From an uncultured Phocaeicola sp. (lineage in GTDB: Bacteria > Bacteroidota > Bacteroidia > Bacteroidales > Bacteroidaceae): a DNA stretch of 38,541 nt. Positions 29,618 to 38,401 of this stretch are shown here, in pieces. Positions within the stretch are counted from its first letter, which is position 1, and each line of letters starts with the position of its first letter. The position numbers and the translations under genes were made by a program. Under the pieces are notes generated by a model. The model was not told the DNA's origin. It ran no database searches and saw only the letters and a list, made by a program, of their open reading frames with translations. The DNA lies in assembly GCA_944320135.1 (NCBI GenBank), contig CALUGI010000030.1, forward strand, positions 1 through 38,541, given 5' to 3'.

Positions 29618-30802
29618 ATGAAACGTTTTTTGTCTGCAAAAGATTTGAAGGTAAAAAGAAAACAAACCATTTATGCCGTCATTGGCGTAATAGTGATTAT
29701 TGCGGTTTATCTGATTCTGACGCATAAGCCGAAGCCTGTCCCCGAACTTCCTATTGTCCATGCCACGCCGGCTTTGAGGCAGGACGTGGAGATTTACGGG
29801 GAATACGTGGGACGAGTGCGCGCCCAGCAGTTTGTCGAGGTGCGGGCGCGCGTGGAAGGCTTTCTCGAACAAATGCTGTTTGAAGAAGGAACTCAGGTGA
29901 AGCGGAATCAGGTGCTGTTCATCATCAACCAAGACCAGTATTTGGCCAAAGTGGACAAGGCGCGGGCGCAGCTGAAAAAGGACGAGGCTACCGCGCGCAA
30001 GGCCGAACGGGACTTGAACCGCATTCGTCCGCTTTACGAGCAGAACGCTGCCAGCCAGCTGGACCTGGACAACGCTACGGCCGCATACGAAACGGCGGTG
30101 GCCAGCGTGGGCATGAGCCAGGCCGACCTTGACCAGGCGGAGCAGGAGTTGGGCTACACGGTGGTGCGCTCGCCCATCTCCGGACAAATCAGCGAGCGCC
30201 ATGTCGACCTCGGCACGCTGGTGGGCACTTCGGGCAAGTCGCTGCTTGCCACTATCGTGAAGAGCGATACGGTGCTGATTGACTTCAGCATGACTGCCTT
30301 GGATTATCTGAAGAGCAAGGAGCGGAACATCATCATAGGCCAAAAAGACTCCACCCGTTCTTGGCAGCCGACCGTGACCATCACTTTGCCGGACAACAGC
30401 GTCTATCCTTACAAAGGTCTGGTGGACTTCGCCGAGCCGCAGGTCGACCCGAAGACGGGCACCTTCTCCGTCCGCGCGGAGATGAACAATCCCGAACATG
30501 TGCTGCTGCCGGGCCAGTTCACCAAGGTGAAGCTGTTGCTCGACGTGCGCGAGAACGCCACAGTAGTGCCGCAAAAGGCGCTCATCATTGAAAAGGGCGG
30601 CGCTTACATCTTCGTCATGCGGCGCGACTCCACTGCGGAGAAACGTTTTATCGAACTGGGTCCTGAAATAGGCAACAATGTGGTGGTGGAACGCGGGCTG
30701 ACGCCGGGCGAGATGATTGTAGACGAAGGCTATCACAAGCTGGCTCCGGGCGTCAAGATGCGCATAGGAGAAATAGTTGAAAACGAGAAAACGGACGAAT
30801 AA
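29618..30802 (+). CDS. RND efflux periplasmic adaptor (MexA/AcrA-like)
   Basis: From ATG 29618 (MKRFLSAKDLKVKRKQTIYAV) the protein has 394 residues. A single N-terminal membrane anchor (about 19-34, YAVIGVIVIIAVYLIL) has no lipobox. The lipoyl-like half motif (YVGRVRAQQFVEVRARVEGFLEQ), a helical hairpin (about 110-175, rich in Lys/Glu/Ala), a beta-barrel and a membrane-proximal domain (PEHVLLPGQFTKVKLLL) follow. It bridges the inner-membrane pump and outer-membrane channel. It is the first gene of a complete three-gene RND operon. A longer frame from 29558 begins three bases after the promoter -7 word, so the shorter start is preferred. Confidence 0.93.
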   Translation: MKRFLSAKDLKVKRKQTIYAVIGVIVIIAVYLILTHKPKPVPELPIVHATPALRQDVEIYGEYVGRVRAQQFVEVRARVEGFLEQMLFEEGTQVKRNQVLFIINQDQYLAKVDKARAQLKKDEATARKAERDLNRIRPLYEQNAASQLDLDNATAAYETAVASVGMSQADLDQAEQELGYTVVRSPISGQISERHVDLGTLVGTSGKSLLATIVKSDTVLIDFSMTALDYLKSKERNIIIGQKDSTRSWQPTVTITLPDNSVYPYKGLVDFAEPQVDPKTGTFSVRAEMNNPEHVLLPGQFTKVKLLLDVRENATVVPQKALIIEKGGAYIFVMRRDSTAEKRFIELGPEIGNNVVVERGLTPGEMIVDEGYHKLAPGVKMRIGEIVENEKTDE

Positions 30803-30832
30803 ATCGCAAAATTCTAAACAACGCATCAATCC

Positions 30833-33800
30833 ATGAAAGTGAGTTTCTTTATCGATCGGCCTGTATTCTCGATCGTCATTTCCATATTGATAGTCATCAT
30901 CGGTCTTATCGGCCTTACCATGCTGCCTATCGACCAATATCCTCAAATCACTCCGCCGGTGGTGAAAATCAGCGCGTCTTATCCGGGAGCCAGTGCGCTC
31001 ACCGTGTCGCAGGCTGTGGCCACTCCTATCGAGCAGGAATTGAACGGTACGCCGGGAATGCTCTACATGGAGTCGAACAGCTCCAACTCCGGAGGGTTTT
31101 CCGCAACGGTCACTTTCGACATTTCCGCCAATCCCGACCTCGCCGCCGTGGAAATACAGAACCGTATCAAGCTGGCCGAATCGCGCTTGCCGGCGGAAGT
31201 CGTGCAGAACGGAATCGAAATCGAAAAGCAGGCTGCCAGCCAGCTTATGACCATCTGCCTGACTTCGAACGATCCGAAGTTTGATGAAATCTATTTGAGC
31301 AACTTCGCTACGCTGAACGTGCTCGACCTTCTGCGCCGTATTCCGGGCGTGGGCCGCGTGTCGAACATCGGAAGCCGCTATTACGCCATGCAGATTTGGC
31401 TTGACCCTGCCCGGCTTGCCAACTTCGGGCTGACAGTTCAGGACGTGCAGAAAGCGCTGAAAGACCAGAACCGCGAATCGGCTGCCGGAGTGTTGGGGCA
31501 ACAGCCTGTAGACGGGCTTGACATCACCATTCCGATTACGGCACAGGGACGTTTGTCGAGCGCGGCTCAGTTTGAAGATATTGTGCTTCGCGCCAATCCC
31601 GACGGATCGCTCATCCGTATGCGCGACGTGGCGCGCGTGTCGCTCGAAGCTCAGTCGTACAACACCGAGAGCGGCATCAACGGGGGGAATGCGGCTGTAT
31701 TGGGTGTCTACATGCTTCCGGGAGCCAATGCGATGGAAGTGGCCGAACGGGTGAAGAACACGATGGACGAAATCAGCCGTAACTTCCCGGAGGGAATGAA
31801 ATATGAAATCCCGTTCGATATGACCACCTATATATCCGAGTCTATCCATGAGGTGTACAAGACATTGTTCGAGGCTTTGTTCCTGGTGATTGTAGTGGTG
31901 TTCTTGTCTTTGCAAAGCTGGCGCGCCACGCTTATTCCTACCATTGCCGTGCCGATTTCGCTGATCGGTACATTCGGGTTCATGCTCATTTTCGGATTTT
32001 CGCTGAACCTCCTTACCTTGCTCGGACTGGTGCTTGCCATCGGTCTGGTGGTGGACGATGCCATTGTGGTGGTGGAGAACGTGGAGCGCATCATGGAAGA
32101 AGAACATCTCAGCCCTTATGAAGCAACCAAGAAGGCAATGGACGGGTTGACCGGCGCGCTGATTGCCACTTCGATGGTGCTTGCGGCCGTGTTCGTGCCG
32201 GTAAGTTTCTTGTCCGGAATCACGGGGCAGCTGTACCGCCAGTTCAGCATTACCATCGCAGTGTCGGTCTTGCTTTCAACGGTTGTGGCGCTCACTTTAA
32301 GCCCTGTGATGTGTTCGCTGATACTTCGCCCGCAAGACCCGGACAAGCCTAAGAACCGCGTGTTCCGCACTATCAACAAGTGGCTTGATTTGGGCAACGG
32401 AAAGTATGTATCCGGAATCAGAAAGATTGTCAAGAACCCTAAGCGGGTGACTGCCGGATTCGGAATGGTGCTTGTGTTCATATTTGTGCTCTATCGGCTG
32501 ATACCTACCAGCTTCCTTCCCACGGAAGACCAAGGATACTTTACGGTCGAACTGGAAATGCCGGAAGGAACTACGCTTGAGCGCACGCGCATCGTCACGA
32601 ACCGCGCCATCGACTATTTGATGAAGAACCCCACAGTGGAGTATGTGCAGAACGTGACGGGTACCAGTCCTCGTGTGGGAACAAGCCAGGCGCGAAGCAC
32701 GCTCACGGTCATTCTGAAAGAATGGAAAGAACGGGATGATACAACGATTGAAGAAATCATGGCCGACGTGCAGGATACGTTTAAGGAATATCCCGAATGC
32801 AAGGTCTATCTGTCGACTCCGCCCGTTATTCCGGGCTTGGGAACGTCGGGAGGTTTCGAAATGCAGCTGGAAGCGCGCGGCGACGCCACTTACGACAATC
32901 TGGTGCAGGCGGCAGATACGCTGATGTATTACGCTTCGCAACGGAAAGAACTGTCCGGGCTTTCTTCTTCCTTGCAGGCAGAGATTCCTCAACTGTATTT
33001 CGATGTAGACCGCGACAAGGTGAAACTCTCCGGAGTGCCGATGGCGGACGTGTTTACTACCATGAAAGCCTATACGGGCTCGCTTTATGTGAACGACTTC
33101 AACATGTTCAACCGTATTTATCGCGTTTATATCCAAGCTGAAGCGCCTTATCGGGAACATCGCGACAACATCAATCTGTTCTTCGTGCGCGGAAGTTCCG
33201 ACAACATGATTCCGTTGACGGCTCTCGGCAACACGCAATACACGACAGGGCCGGGAAGCATCAAGCGCTTCAACATGTTTAATACAGCCGTAATCCGAGG
33301 TACAGCCGCTCACGGCTACAGCTCCGGACAAGCGATGGAACTTATTGAGCAGCTTGCCGACGAGCATCTTCCGGACAATATCGGTGTGGAATGGAGCGGC
33401 CTTTCCTATCAGGAAAAGCAGGCGGGAGGGCAAACCGGCATGATTCTGACGTTGGTGTTCATCTTCGTGTTCCTCTTCTTGGCCGCTTTGTATGAAAGCT
33501 GGAGCGTGCCGGTTGCCGTGTTGCTCTCTCTTCCGGTTGCAGCTTTGGGGGCATACGCAGGAGTAGCCCTTTGCGGATTGGAAAACGACACTTATTTCCA
33601 AATCGGACTTGTGATGCTGGTAGGATTGGCAGCCAAGAATGCCATTCTGATTGTAGAGTTCGCCAAAGACGAAGTGGACGCGGGAAAAGACGTAGTTGAG
33701 GCGGCCCTTCATGCGGCCCATCTGCGGTTCCGTCCGATTCTGATGACCTCGTTGGCCTTCATTCTCGGTATGGTGCCGTTGGTGCTTGCCACCGGTCCGG

Positions 33801-33943
33801 GAGCTGCCAGCCGCCAGGCAATCGGCACGGGCGTTTTCTTCGGTATGATTGTGGCGGTGACGGTGGGCATTTTCTTGGTGCCGTTCTTCTTTGTCATGAT
33901 TTACAAGGCGAAAAACAAGATTAAACCGAAACACGCTAACTAA
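30833..33943 (+). CDS. RND efflux pump permease (AcrB/HAE1 family)
   Basis: The 1036-residue protein is full length for hydrophobe/amphiphile efflux pumps. It opens with FFIDRPVFSIVISILIVIIGL, the HAE1 signature. The proton-relay residues Asp408 and Asp409 are in GLVVDDAIVVVENVERI (TM4), and the TM10 Lys is in GLAAKNAILIVEFAKD. Twelve membrane helices and two large periplasmic loops are expected; it works as a trimer, taking drugs, bile salts or detergents from the periplasm. It lies between adaptor and outer-membrane gene with gaps of 30 and 15 bases. No TetR-type repressor is adjacent, so its control is not visible here. The AcrB-type substrate range is inferred from family only. Confidence 0.96.
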   Translation: MKVSFFIDRPVFSIVISILIVIIGLIGLTMLPIDQYPQITPPVVKISASYPGASALTVSQAVATPIEQELNGTPGMLYMESNSSNSGGFSATVTFDISANPDLAAVEIQNRIKLAESRLPAEVVQNGIEIEKQAASQLMTICLTSNDPKFDEIYLSNFATLNVLDLLRRIPGVGRVSNIGSRYYAMQIWLDPARLANFGLTVQDVQKALKDQNRESAAGVLGQQPVDGLDITIPITAQGRLSSAAQFEDIVLRANPDGSLIRMRDVARVSLEAQSYNTESGINGGNAAVLGVYMLPGANAMEVAERVKNTMDEISRNFPEGMKYEIPFDMTTYISESIHEVYKTLFEALFLVIVVVFLSLQSWRATLIPTIAVPISLIGTFGFMLIFGFSLNLLTLLGLVLAIGLVVDDAIVVVENVERIMEEEHLSPYEATKKAMDGLTGALIATSMVLAAVFVPVSFLSGITGQLYRQFSITIAVSVLLSTVVALTLSPVMCSLILRPQDPDKPKNRVFRTINKWLDLGNGKYVSGIRKIVKNPKRVTAGFGMVLVFIFVLYRLIPTSFLPTEDQGYFTVELEMPEGTTLERTRIVTNRAIDYLMKNPTVEYVQNVTGTSPRVGTSQARSTLTVILKEWKERDDTTIEEIMADVQDTFKEYPECKVYLSTPPVIPGLGTSGGFEMQLEARGDATYDNLVQAADTLMYYASQRKELSGLSSSLQAEIPQLYFDVDRDKVKLSGVPMADVFTTMKAYTGSLYVNDFNMFNRIYRVYIQAEAPYREHRDNINLFFVRGSSDNMIPLTALGNTQYTTGPGSIKRFNMFNTAVIRGTAAHGYSSGQAMELIEQLADEHLPDNIGVEWSGLSYQEKQAGGQTGMILTLVFIFVFLFLAALYESWSVPVAVLLSLPVAALGAYAGVALCGLENDTYFQIGLVMLVGLAAKNAILIVEFAKDEVDAGKDVVEAALHAAHLRFRPILMTSLAFILGMVPLVLATGPGAASRQAIGTGVFFGMIVAVTVGIFLVPFFFVMIYKAKNKIKPKHAN

Positions 33944-33958
33944 CCATTCTGAAGAAAT

Positions 33959-35344
33959 ATGAAACTATTGAAACAGACATACAAACCTTTGTTCATAGCG
34001 TTGGCAACCGTGCTTTTGGGAGGCTGCCAGATAGGGAAACACTATACTCGTCCTGAACTGCATTTGCCGCAAACATTGGACAGCCTGAGTGTGGATACTG
34101 CCTCAATCGGCGACTATGCGTGGATGGAGCTGTACACTGACACCACTCTTCAGGCGCTTATCAGAAAGACATTGGCCTATAACAAAGACATGTTGATAGC
34201 TGCGGCAAGAGTGAAGGAGATGGCGGCAAGGAAACGCATAGACGTGGCCAATATGCTGCCGCAAGTCGGATTGCGCATCTATGCCGAACGTGAGAGGGAG
34301 AATTACGGCGGAAACGACTACAGTCAGGATGATGAGTTTGACTTGAAAGGTACCGTTAGTTGGGAGATTGACCTTTGGGGCAAGCTCCGTTGGGCGAAAG
34401 ACAGGAGCGTGGCCGAGTTTCTCGGTTCTATAGAGAACCAGCGCGCATTGAAGATGAGCTTGGTGTCTGAGGTGGCCCAGTCTTATTTCGAGCTGGTGGC
34501 CCTCGACAATGAGTTGTCGATTGTCAAGCAAACCGTAGACGCACGGCGGGAGAGCCTTCATCTTGCGCGAATCCGTTACGAAGGCGGACTGACTTCGGAA
34601 ACGGCTTTCCGTCAGGCTCAGGTGGAGTTGGCGCGTACAACCACGCTTGTCCCCGATTTGGAGCGGCAGATTACTTTGAAAGAGAATGAAATCGCCTTTT
34701 TGACAGGAGAGTATCCTCACCATATCAACCGTTCCGTACTTCCGGAAGACGTGATGTTTCCTGTAAGTCTGCCGGTAGGGTTGCCTTCCAGCCTTTTGGA
34801 ACGCCGTCCGGACGTGCGCCAGGCGGAGCAAGCCTTGATTGCGGCCAATGCCGAGGTGGGGATTGCTTTCACAAGTTTGTTTCCCACTCTGACGCTGAAT
34901 GCCAGCTATGGAGGGGAAAGCGACTTGCTCAGCGAATTGCTCGAATCGCCTTGGCACTTGCTCAGCGCCAACTTGCTGCAGCCTGTCTTCAGCTGGGGGA
35001 AAAACCGTGCCCGCCTGAAGGCTCAGAAGGCGGCATTGGAGGGAGCTACTTACGAATACGAGAAGGTGGTGCTCAACGCTTTCAAGGAAGCCTACAATGC
35101 GATTGCCGAGTTCAACAAAATCAAGGAAATCTACGAAACCCGCCTCCGTTTGGAACAGGCTTCGAAGAGCGCGCTTGATCTGGCTCAGCTGCAATACATG
35201 AACGGAGTGATCGGATACATGGATTTGCTCGACGCTCAGCGAGGGTATCTGGAAGCGCAGATCAGTCTTAGCAACGCCATCCGCGACAAACAAATCACGA
35301 TGGTCCGCCTGTATAAAGCCTTGGGCGGAGGATGGAAAGAATAG
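33959..35344 (+). CDS. RND efflux outer membrane lipoprotein (TolC/OprM type)
   Basis: The 461-residue protein has a lipoprotein signal with lipobox LLGGC and QIGKHYTRPEL, the NodT/OprM-family opening. Two outer-membrane efflux protein repeats follow: long helices (AAARVKEMAARKRIDVANMLP; LVALDNELSIVKQTVDARRESL) and the conserved SWEIDLWGKLRWAKDRS and LLERRPDVRQAEQALIAANAEVG. The residues after the Cys are not acidic, so it is anchored on the inner leaflet as expected for channel lipoproteins. It forms a trimeric exit duct for the RND pump encoded upstream. It is the last gene of the operon and ends 7 bases before a strong hairpin. Confidence 0.95.
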   Translation: MKLLKQTYKPLFIALATVLLGGCQIGKHYTRPELHLPQTLDSLSVDTASIGDYAWMELYTDTTLQALIRKTLAYNKDMLIAAARVKEMAARKRIDVANMLPQVGLRIYAERERENYGGNDYSQDDEFDLKGTVSWEIDLWGKLRWAKDRSVAEFLGSIENQRALKMSLVSEVAQSYFELVALDNELSIVKQTVDARRESLHLARIRYEGGLTSETAFRQAQVELARTTTLVPDLERQITLKENEIAFLTGEYPHHINRSVLPEDVMFPVSLPVGLPSSLLERRPDVRQAEQALIAANAEVGIAFTSLFPTLTLNASYGGESDLLSELLESPWHLLSANLLQPVFSWGKNRARLKAQKAALEGATYEYEKVVLNAFKEAYNAIAEFNKIKEIYETRLRLEQASKSALDLAQLQYMNGVIGYMDLLDAQRGYLEAQISLSNAIRDKQITMVRLYKALGGGWKE

Positions 35345-35350
35345 GAAATA

Positions 35351-35387
35351 TGCAGAAAGGAAACGCTTGCCGTTTCCTTTCTGCGCA
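35351..35387. terminator. Bidirectional hairpin between RND operon and HAD gene
   Basis: GCAGAAAGGAAACG at 35352-35365 pairs perfectly with CGTTTCCTTTCTGC at 35371-35384 around a five-base loop. It lies in the 43-base convergent gap and its 14-base stem can serve both strands, though no long T run follows. Confidence 0.75.
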
Positions 35388-36026
35388 TTACAGCAGTCCG
35401 TTCAAGTCCGTCATTATTTTTACGTGCGGGTAGGCTGCAAGCTCTTCCGCAGTGGTGGCTCCGTGCAATACTCCGGCAAAGTCCACTCCGGCAGCTTGAG
35501 CGGTTTCAGCGTCGACGGTGCTGTCTCCTATATATAAGGTGTCTTCTTTTTCCGTTTTCAGTTTGCAGAGTGCCATACAGACTCCTTCGGGCGATGGCTT
35601 GGCCGTCTTCACGTCCTCGCCTCCCACGATGAGGTCGATTGTGCCTTCGGGGATGTGGTCTTTGGCCAGTTCCATAATCCGGTATCTGTATTTGGTGGAG
35701 ATGATTCCCACTTTCGCCCCTTCCTCTTTCAACGCTTGCAGCACGGATACGGTTTCGGGAAACAGACGGGTGTTGGCGGTCATGAACCGGTCGGCTTCTT
35801 TCACATATTCTTTGCGGTATTCTTCCAGCGTATCTGCGTCCGTGACGCCGGAAAGGAGCGCGAAGGATTCCACTAACGTCTTGCCGATGGTGCGCTTTAT
35901 CTGTTGGTCGGAGATGCCCGTGTGCCGGTGCCGTTCGAGCACGTTGCGGAAGCAGATGACGATGCCCTTAGACGAATCGGCCAGCGTGTAGTCGAAGTCG
36001 AAAAGATAAGTTTTGTATCGTTTCAT
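35388..36026 (-). CDS. HAD-family phosphatase (phosphoglycolate phosphatase-like)
   Basis: From ATG 36026 (MKRYKTYLFDFDYTLADSS) the 212-residue protein has HAD motif I, DFDYTLADS, with catalytic Asp10 and Asp12. Motif II is VGIISTK, motif III is the Lys of TAKPSPEGV, and motif IV is IGDSTVDAETA. A four-helix cap lies between motifs I and II. These match subfamily IA phosphatases such as Gph/PgmB; the substrate is unknown, with 2-phosphoglycolate, a nucleotide or a sugar phosphate possible. Motif I has Tyr where Gly is usual (DFDYTL rather than DFDGTL). The upstream in-frame ATG at 36071 lies before the promoter word and is rejected. Confidence 0.9.
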   Translation of the reverse strand: MKRYKTYLFDFDYTLADSSKGIVICFRNVLERHRHTGISDQQIKRTIGKTLVESFALLSGVTDADTLEEYRKEYVKEADRFMTANTRLFPETVSVLQALKEEGAKVGIISTKYRYRIMELAKDHIPEGTIDLIVGGEDVKTAKPSPEGVCMALCKLKTEKEDTLYIGDSTVDAETAQAAGVDFAGVLHGATTAEELAAYPHVKIMTDLNGLL

Positions 36027-36058
36027 GAATTTGGAGGTTTGTGCATTTGTTTTCGGCG

Positions 36059-36066
36059 CAAAGGTA
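36059..36066 (-). promoter_or_regulatory. -7 promoter element for the HAD gene
   Basis: On the minus strand this reads TACCTTTG, 32 bases before the ATG at 36026. TTCG stands at the -33 position, one base from TTTG. It lies just past the end of the AraC gene, so the HAD gene can be transcribed independently. Confidence 0.5.
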
Positions 36067-36093
36067 GGCAATTCTTCGCAATAACCGAAACGT

Positions 36094-36966
36094 TCAGGCT
36101 TGCCGCCTTCTTGTGCGGAACTTCGAGGGCGACGCGCCTGCCCGTTTCAGAAAGAATTTTCCGAAAGACGACTGGTCGGCGAAGCCCAATATCTCTGCAA
36201 TTTCCTTGATGTCCATGTCCGTGCATTCCAGATGCTTCACGGCATCTGCATACACAAGTTCGGATATGATTGAGTGGACGGTCCGTCCTGTTACGGCTTT
36301 TACCGTCCGCGACAGGTAGGTGGGGGTGATGTGCAGCTTGCAGGCATAGAAAGAAATGCCGTGGCGTTTCCGGTAATTCTCCACGGCCAATTGCTTGAAA
36401 CGCCGGTAGATTTCGTTCGGACGCGCTACGCATTCCGCCTTCTTTCCGCCCTCCTGATACAGGGCGTTGGCCACTTGCAGCAGATAGAAGCTGCACAGGT
36501 GGCGGATGATTCCCTCTTGGTTCAAGGCGAACGCATCCAGCCGTTCGCTGAACAGGGCGACGGTTTTCTTGAGGTATTCGCATTGTCCGGCTTCCAGACG
36601 GACTATCGGGAGCCGTGCCTCGGAGAAAAAACGTGCCAGCTGGTTGTAGGCGGGCTGCCCGTCGCAGAGCGTGTCGAAAAAGTCGGGCGACATGCGGATG
36701 CAGCTTATCCTGCAATTCTCGTCCGTTGCCTCTATGCAAGCCGTCATGCTGGGAGTCAGGACGAATATGTCCGCTTCTTCAATGGCGTAGCTCCGTTTCA
36801 TGTCGGCAAGGGAGGCTGTTCCGTGAATGACGAACCCGAAGTAGAAGTGGCGTTGCAGCACGAAGCGGAACCTTTCGCCTCGGCACTCCATCATGCCGCA
36901 CGACAGTCCTCCCGATATTCTCCCCACATCGATTGTCGTGAAGCGCTGAAAGTGTTGGATGTCCAT
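36094..36966 (-). CDS. AraC family transcriptional regulator
   Basis: The 290-residue protein has a cupin-like N-terminal effector domain (about 20-110, FVIHGTASLADMKRSYAIEEADIFVLTPS) and a C-terminal double helix-turn-helix (about 190-288), with SFYACKLHITPTYLSRTVKAVTGRTVHS, DIKEIAEILGFADQSSFGKFFLKRAGASPSKFR as the AraC signature. It is transcribed divergently from the membrane/kinase fusion gene, and a perfect 8-base inverted repeat lies in the shared upstream region. It may control itself and that gene. The ligand cannot be inferred; nothing points to sugar metabolism. Confidence 0.9.
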   Translation of the reverse strand: MDIQHFQRFTTIDVGRISGGLSCGMMECRGERFRFVLQRHFYFGFVIHGTASLADMKRSYAIEEADIFVLTPSMTACIEATDENCRISCIRMSPDFFDTLCDGQPAYNQLARFFSEARLPIVRLEAGQCEYLKKTVALFSERLDAFALNQEGIIRHLCSFYLLQVANALYQEGGKKAECVARPNEIYRRFKQLAVENYRKRHGISFYACKLHITPTYLSRTVKAVTGRTVHSIISELVYADAVKHLECTDMDIKEIAEILGFADQSSFGKFFLKRAGASPSKFRTRRRQA

Positions 36967-36992
36967 GCCCGTATCTTTTTAGAATCTTCCCG

Positions 36993-37000
36993 CAAATGTA
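36993..37000 (-). promoter_or_regulatory. -7 promoter element for the AraC gene
   Basis: On the minus strand this reads TACATTTG, with GTTG (37021-37024) as -33 at a 20-base spacing. The -33 box overlaps the inverted repeat at 37002-37029, so a bound protein could block this promoter. Confidence 0.55.
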
Positions 37001-37001
37001 G

Positions 37002-37029
37002 CCAATGTTTCGTTTTTTACCAACATTGG
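37002..37029. promoter_or_regulatory. Inverted repeat operator candidate between AraC and the fusion gene
   Basis: CCAATGTT (37002-37009) and AACATTGG (37022-37029) are exact reverse complements separated by 12 bases, so half-site centres are 20 bases apart (about two turns). It covers the AraC promoter region and lies upstream of the fusion-gene promoter. Confidence 0.5.
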
Positions 37030-37065
37030 TTGCACTTTGTTTAATGCCGTATGGCGGTGCGGCGG

Positions 37066-37073
37066 TATTTTTG
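37066..37073 (+). promoter_or_regulatory. -7 promoter element for the fusion gene
   Basis: TATTTTTG matches TAnnTTTG and lies 20 bases before the ATG at 37094. TTTG at 37036-37039 is 26 bases upstream, too far for the usual -33 spacing, which could mean activator dependence. Confidence 0.5.
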
Positions 37074-37093
37074 CACGCAAAAATCATAGGATT

Positions 37094-38401
37094 ATGAGAA
37101 AGGCAGTTTTCAGGAGACACTTGTTGTTTGTGGTTTCCTTGTTCGTCAATGCTTTCGGAGTGGCGTTTATCACCAAAGCCCTGCTGGGGACTTCGCCCAT
37201 CACGAGCATCACCTATGTGCTGAGCCTGTTCACCGCCCTCACTATGGGGCAGTGGACGATAATCGTCAACGTGCTGTTCGTGTTGCTTGAGCTGTTTCTG
37301 ATGAACCGGAGCTGGTTGCGCAGCGAGTGGAGGCTTTATCTGCTGCAGATACCCGTCACCGTGTTTTTCGGCTTGTCCATCGATTGCTCGATGGCCATGC
37401 TGCATTGGCTGAATCCGGAGACGTATCTTTTCCAGATTGCCAGCTTGGTGGCAGGATGCGTGATACTTGCGGTCGGGATAGCCTTGGAAGTGAAAATGGA
37501 CGTGGCCATGACTCCCGGCGAATACTTCGTGCGGATTATCTCGATGCGTTTCAAGAAAGATTTCGGCTACGTGAAGTTGGGTTTCGACACGACGCTGGTC
37601 GTATTGTCCTGCATCGTGTCTTTCGTCTTTATGGCCGGCATCTACGGCGTGCGCGAAGGCACGGTCATCGCCGCTCTGATTGTGGGCCCTATCGTGCATG
37701 TCGTGAGTCCCCGTTTGGCCTTCTTCGACAAATGGCTGCCCGAAGCGCGGAAGGCAGGCGGGGGTCCGTCAGAACACATCGTTGTCACCATTGCCCGCGA
37801 GTACGGGAGCGGCGGGCATTTGCTGGGGAAAATGATAGCCGACGAGTTGGGGATAAAGCTGTACGACAAGGAACTGATTCGTTTGGCGGCGGAAAAGAGC
37901 GGAATCGACGAGCAGTATGTGATAGCGAACGAGCAGACCCTCCCTTCGTTCTGGCTGAAGTACATCTTTTCGCAAGACTACGGGATGCCGTTGGGGAAGA
38001 GCCTTTCGCCGGACGACGTCCTTTTCGTGGCGGAAAGCAAAGTCATTCAGGAGATAGCCGCGAAAGAGTCGTGCGTGATAGTGGGCAGGTGCGCCGATTA
38101 CGTGCTGAAAGACAGCCCCAACCTCATCAAAGTGTTCTGCTATTCCGATTACGAGAGCGCCCGCGCCCGTTGCGTACACGAATACGGAGTGCCGGAAGCG
38201 CAGGCGGAAACGGAAATAAAGCGTACCAACAAAAGCCGCATCGCCCATTATGAGTACTACACCGGCGAGAAATGGGGCGAACCCCACCGCTACGACCTGA
38301 TGATCAACACGGGTTGCATGGCGTTGCAAGTGGCCTGCAAGTTAGTGAAAGATTTGTATGCAGCCCATAAATTGCAAACGTCTTCCTCAAAACAGTTATA
38401 G
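37094..38401 (+). CDS. YczE/YitT-like membrane protein fused to a cytidylate-kinase-like domain
   Basis: From ATG 37094 (MRKAVFRRHLLFVVSLFVNAF) the 435-residue protein has two parts. Residues 1-210 form about five to six membrane helices with the YczE/YitT pattern (FGVAFITKALLGTSPITSITYVLS; AVGIALEVKMDVAMTPGEYFVR). After a short linker (216-227, AGGGPSE) a soluble domain begins with IVVTIAREYGSGGHLLGKMIADELGI (229-254), as in the cytidylate-kinase-like 2 family, and includes CVIVGRCADYVL (327-338) and RTNKSRIAHYEYYTGEKWG. It might phosphorylate a nucleotide or other small molecule at the membrane; the substrate is not known. Neither the upstream ATG at 37037 nor a frameshift is needed; the two parts are in one continuous frame. 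Confidence 0.88.
   Translation: MRKAVFRRHLLFVVSLFVNAFGVAFITKALLGTSPITSITYVLSLFTALTMGQWTIIVNVLFVLLELFLMNRSWLRSEWRLYLLQIPVTVFFGLSIDCSMAMLHWLNPETYLFQIASLVAGCVILAVGIALEVKMDVAMTPGEYFVRIISMRFKKDFGYVKLGFDTTLVVLSCIVSFVFMAGIYGVREGTVIAALIVGPIVHVVSPRLAFFDKWLPEARKAGGGPSEHIVVTIAREYGSGGHLLGKMIADELGIKLYDKELIRLAAEKSGIDEQYVIANEQTLPSFWLKYIFSQDYGMPLGKSLSPDDVLFVAESKVIQEIAAKESCVIVGRCADYVLKDSPNLIKVFCYSDYESARARCVHEYGVPEAQAETEIKRTNKSRIAHYEYYTGEKWGEPHRYDLMINTGCMALQVACKLVKDLYAAHKLQTSSSKQL

Noticed and set aside
29072-32107. A 1011-codon open frame on the minus strand opposite the adaptor and permease genes
   Set aside because: It lies fully antisense to well-identified RND genes and its product is rich in His/Arg/Gln with no fold pattern. 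It arises because the real genes rarely use codons whose complement is a stop. It also crosses the promoter and two gene boundaries.
32297-33934. A 545-codon minus-strand frame opposite the RND permease
   Set aside because: Same codon-bias shadow; low-complexity His/Gln-rich product with no recognisable domain.
37037-37093. Extended N-terminus of the fusion protein from ATG 37037
   Set aside because: Starts upstream of the promoter -7 word and adds charged residues before the first membrane helix.
36779-37699. A 306-codon minus-strand frame over the AraC/fusion region
   Set aside because: Crosses the intergenic promoters and two real genes in opposite directions; His/Gln-rich shadow product.
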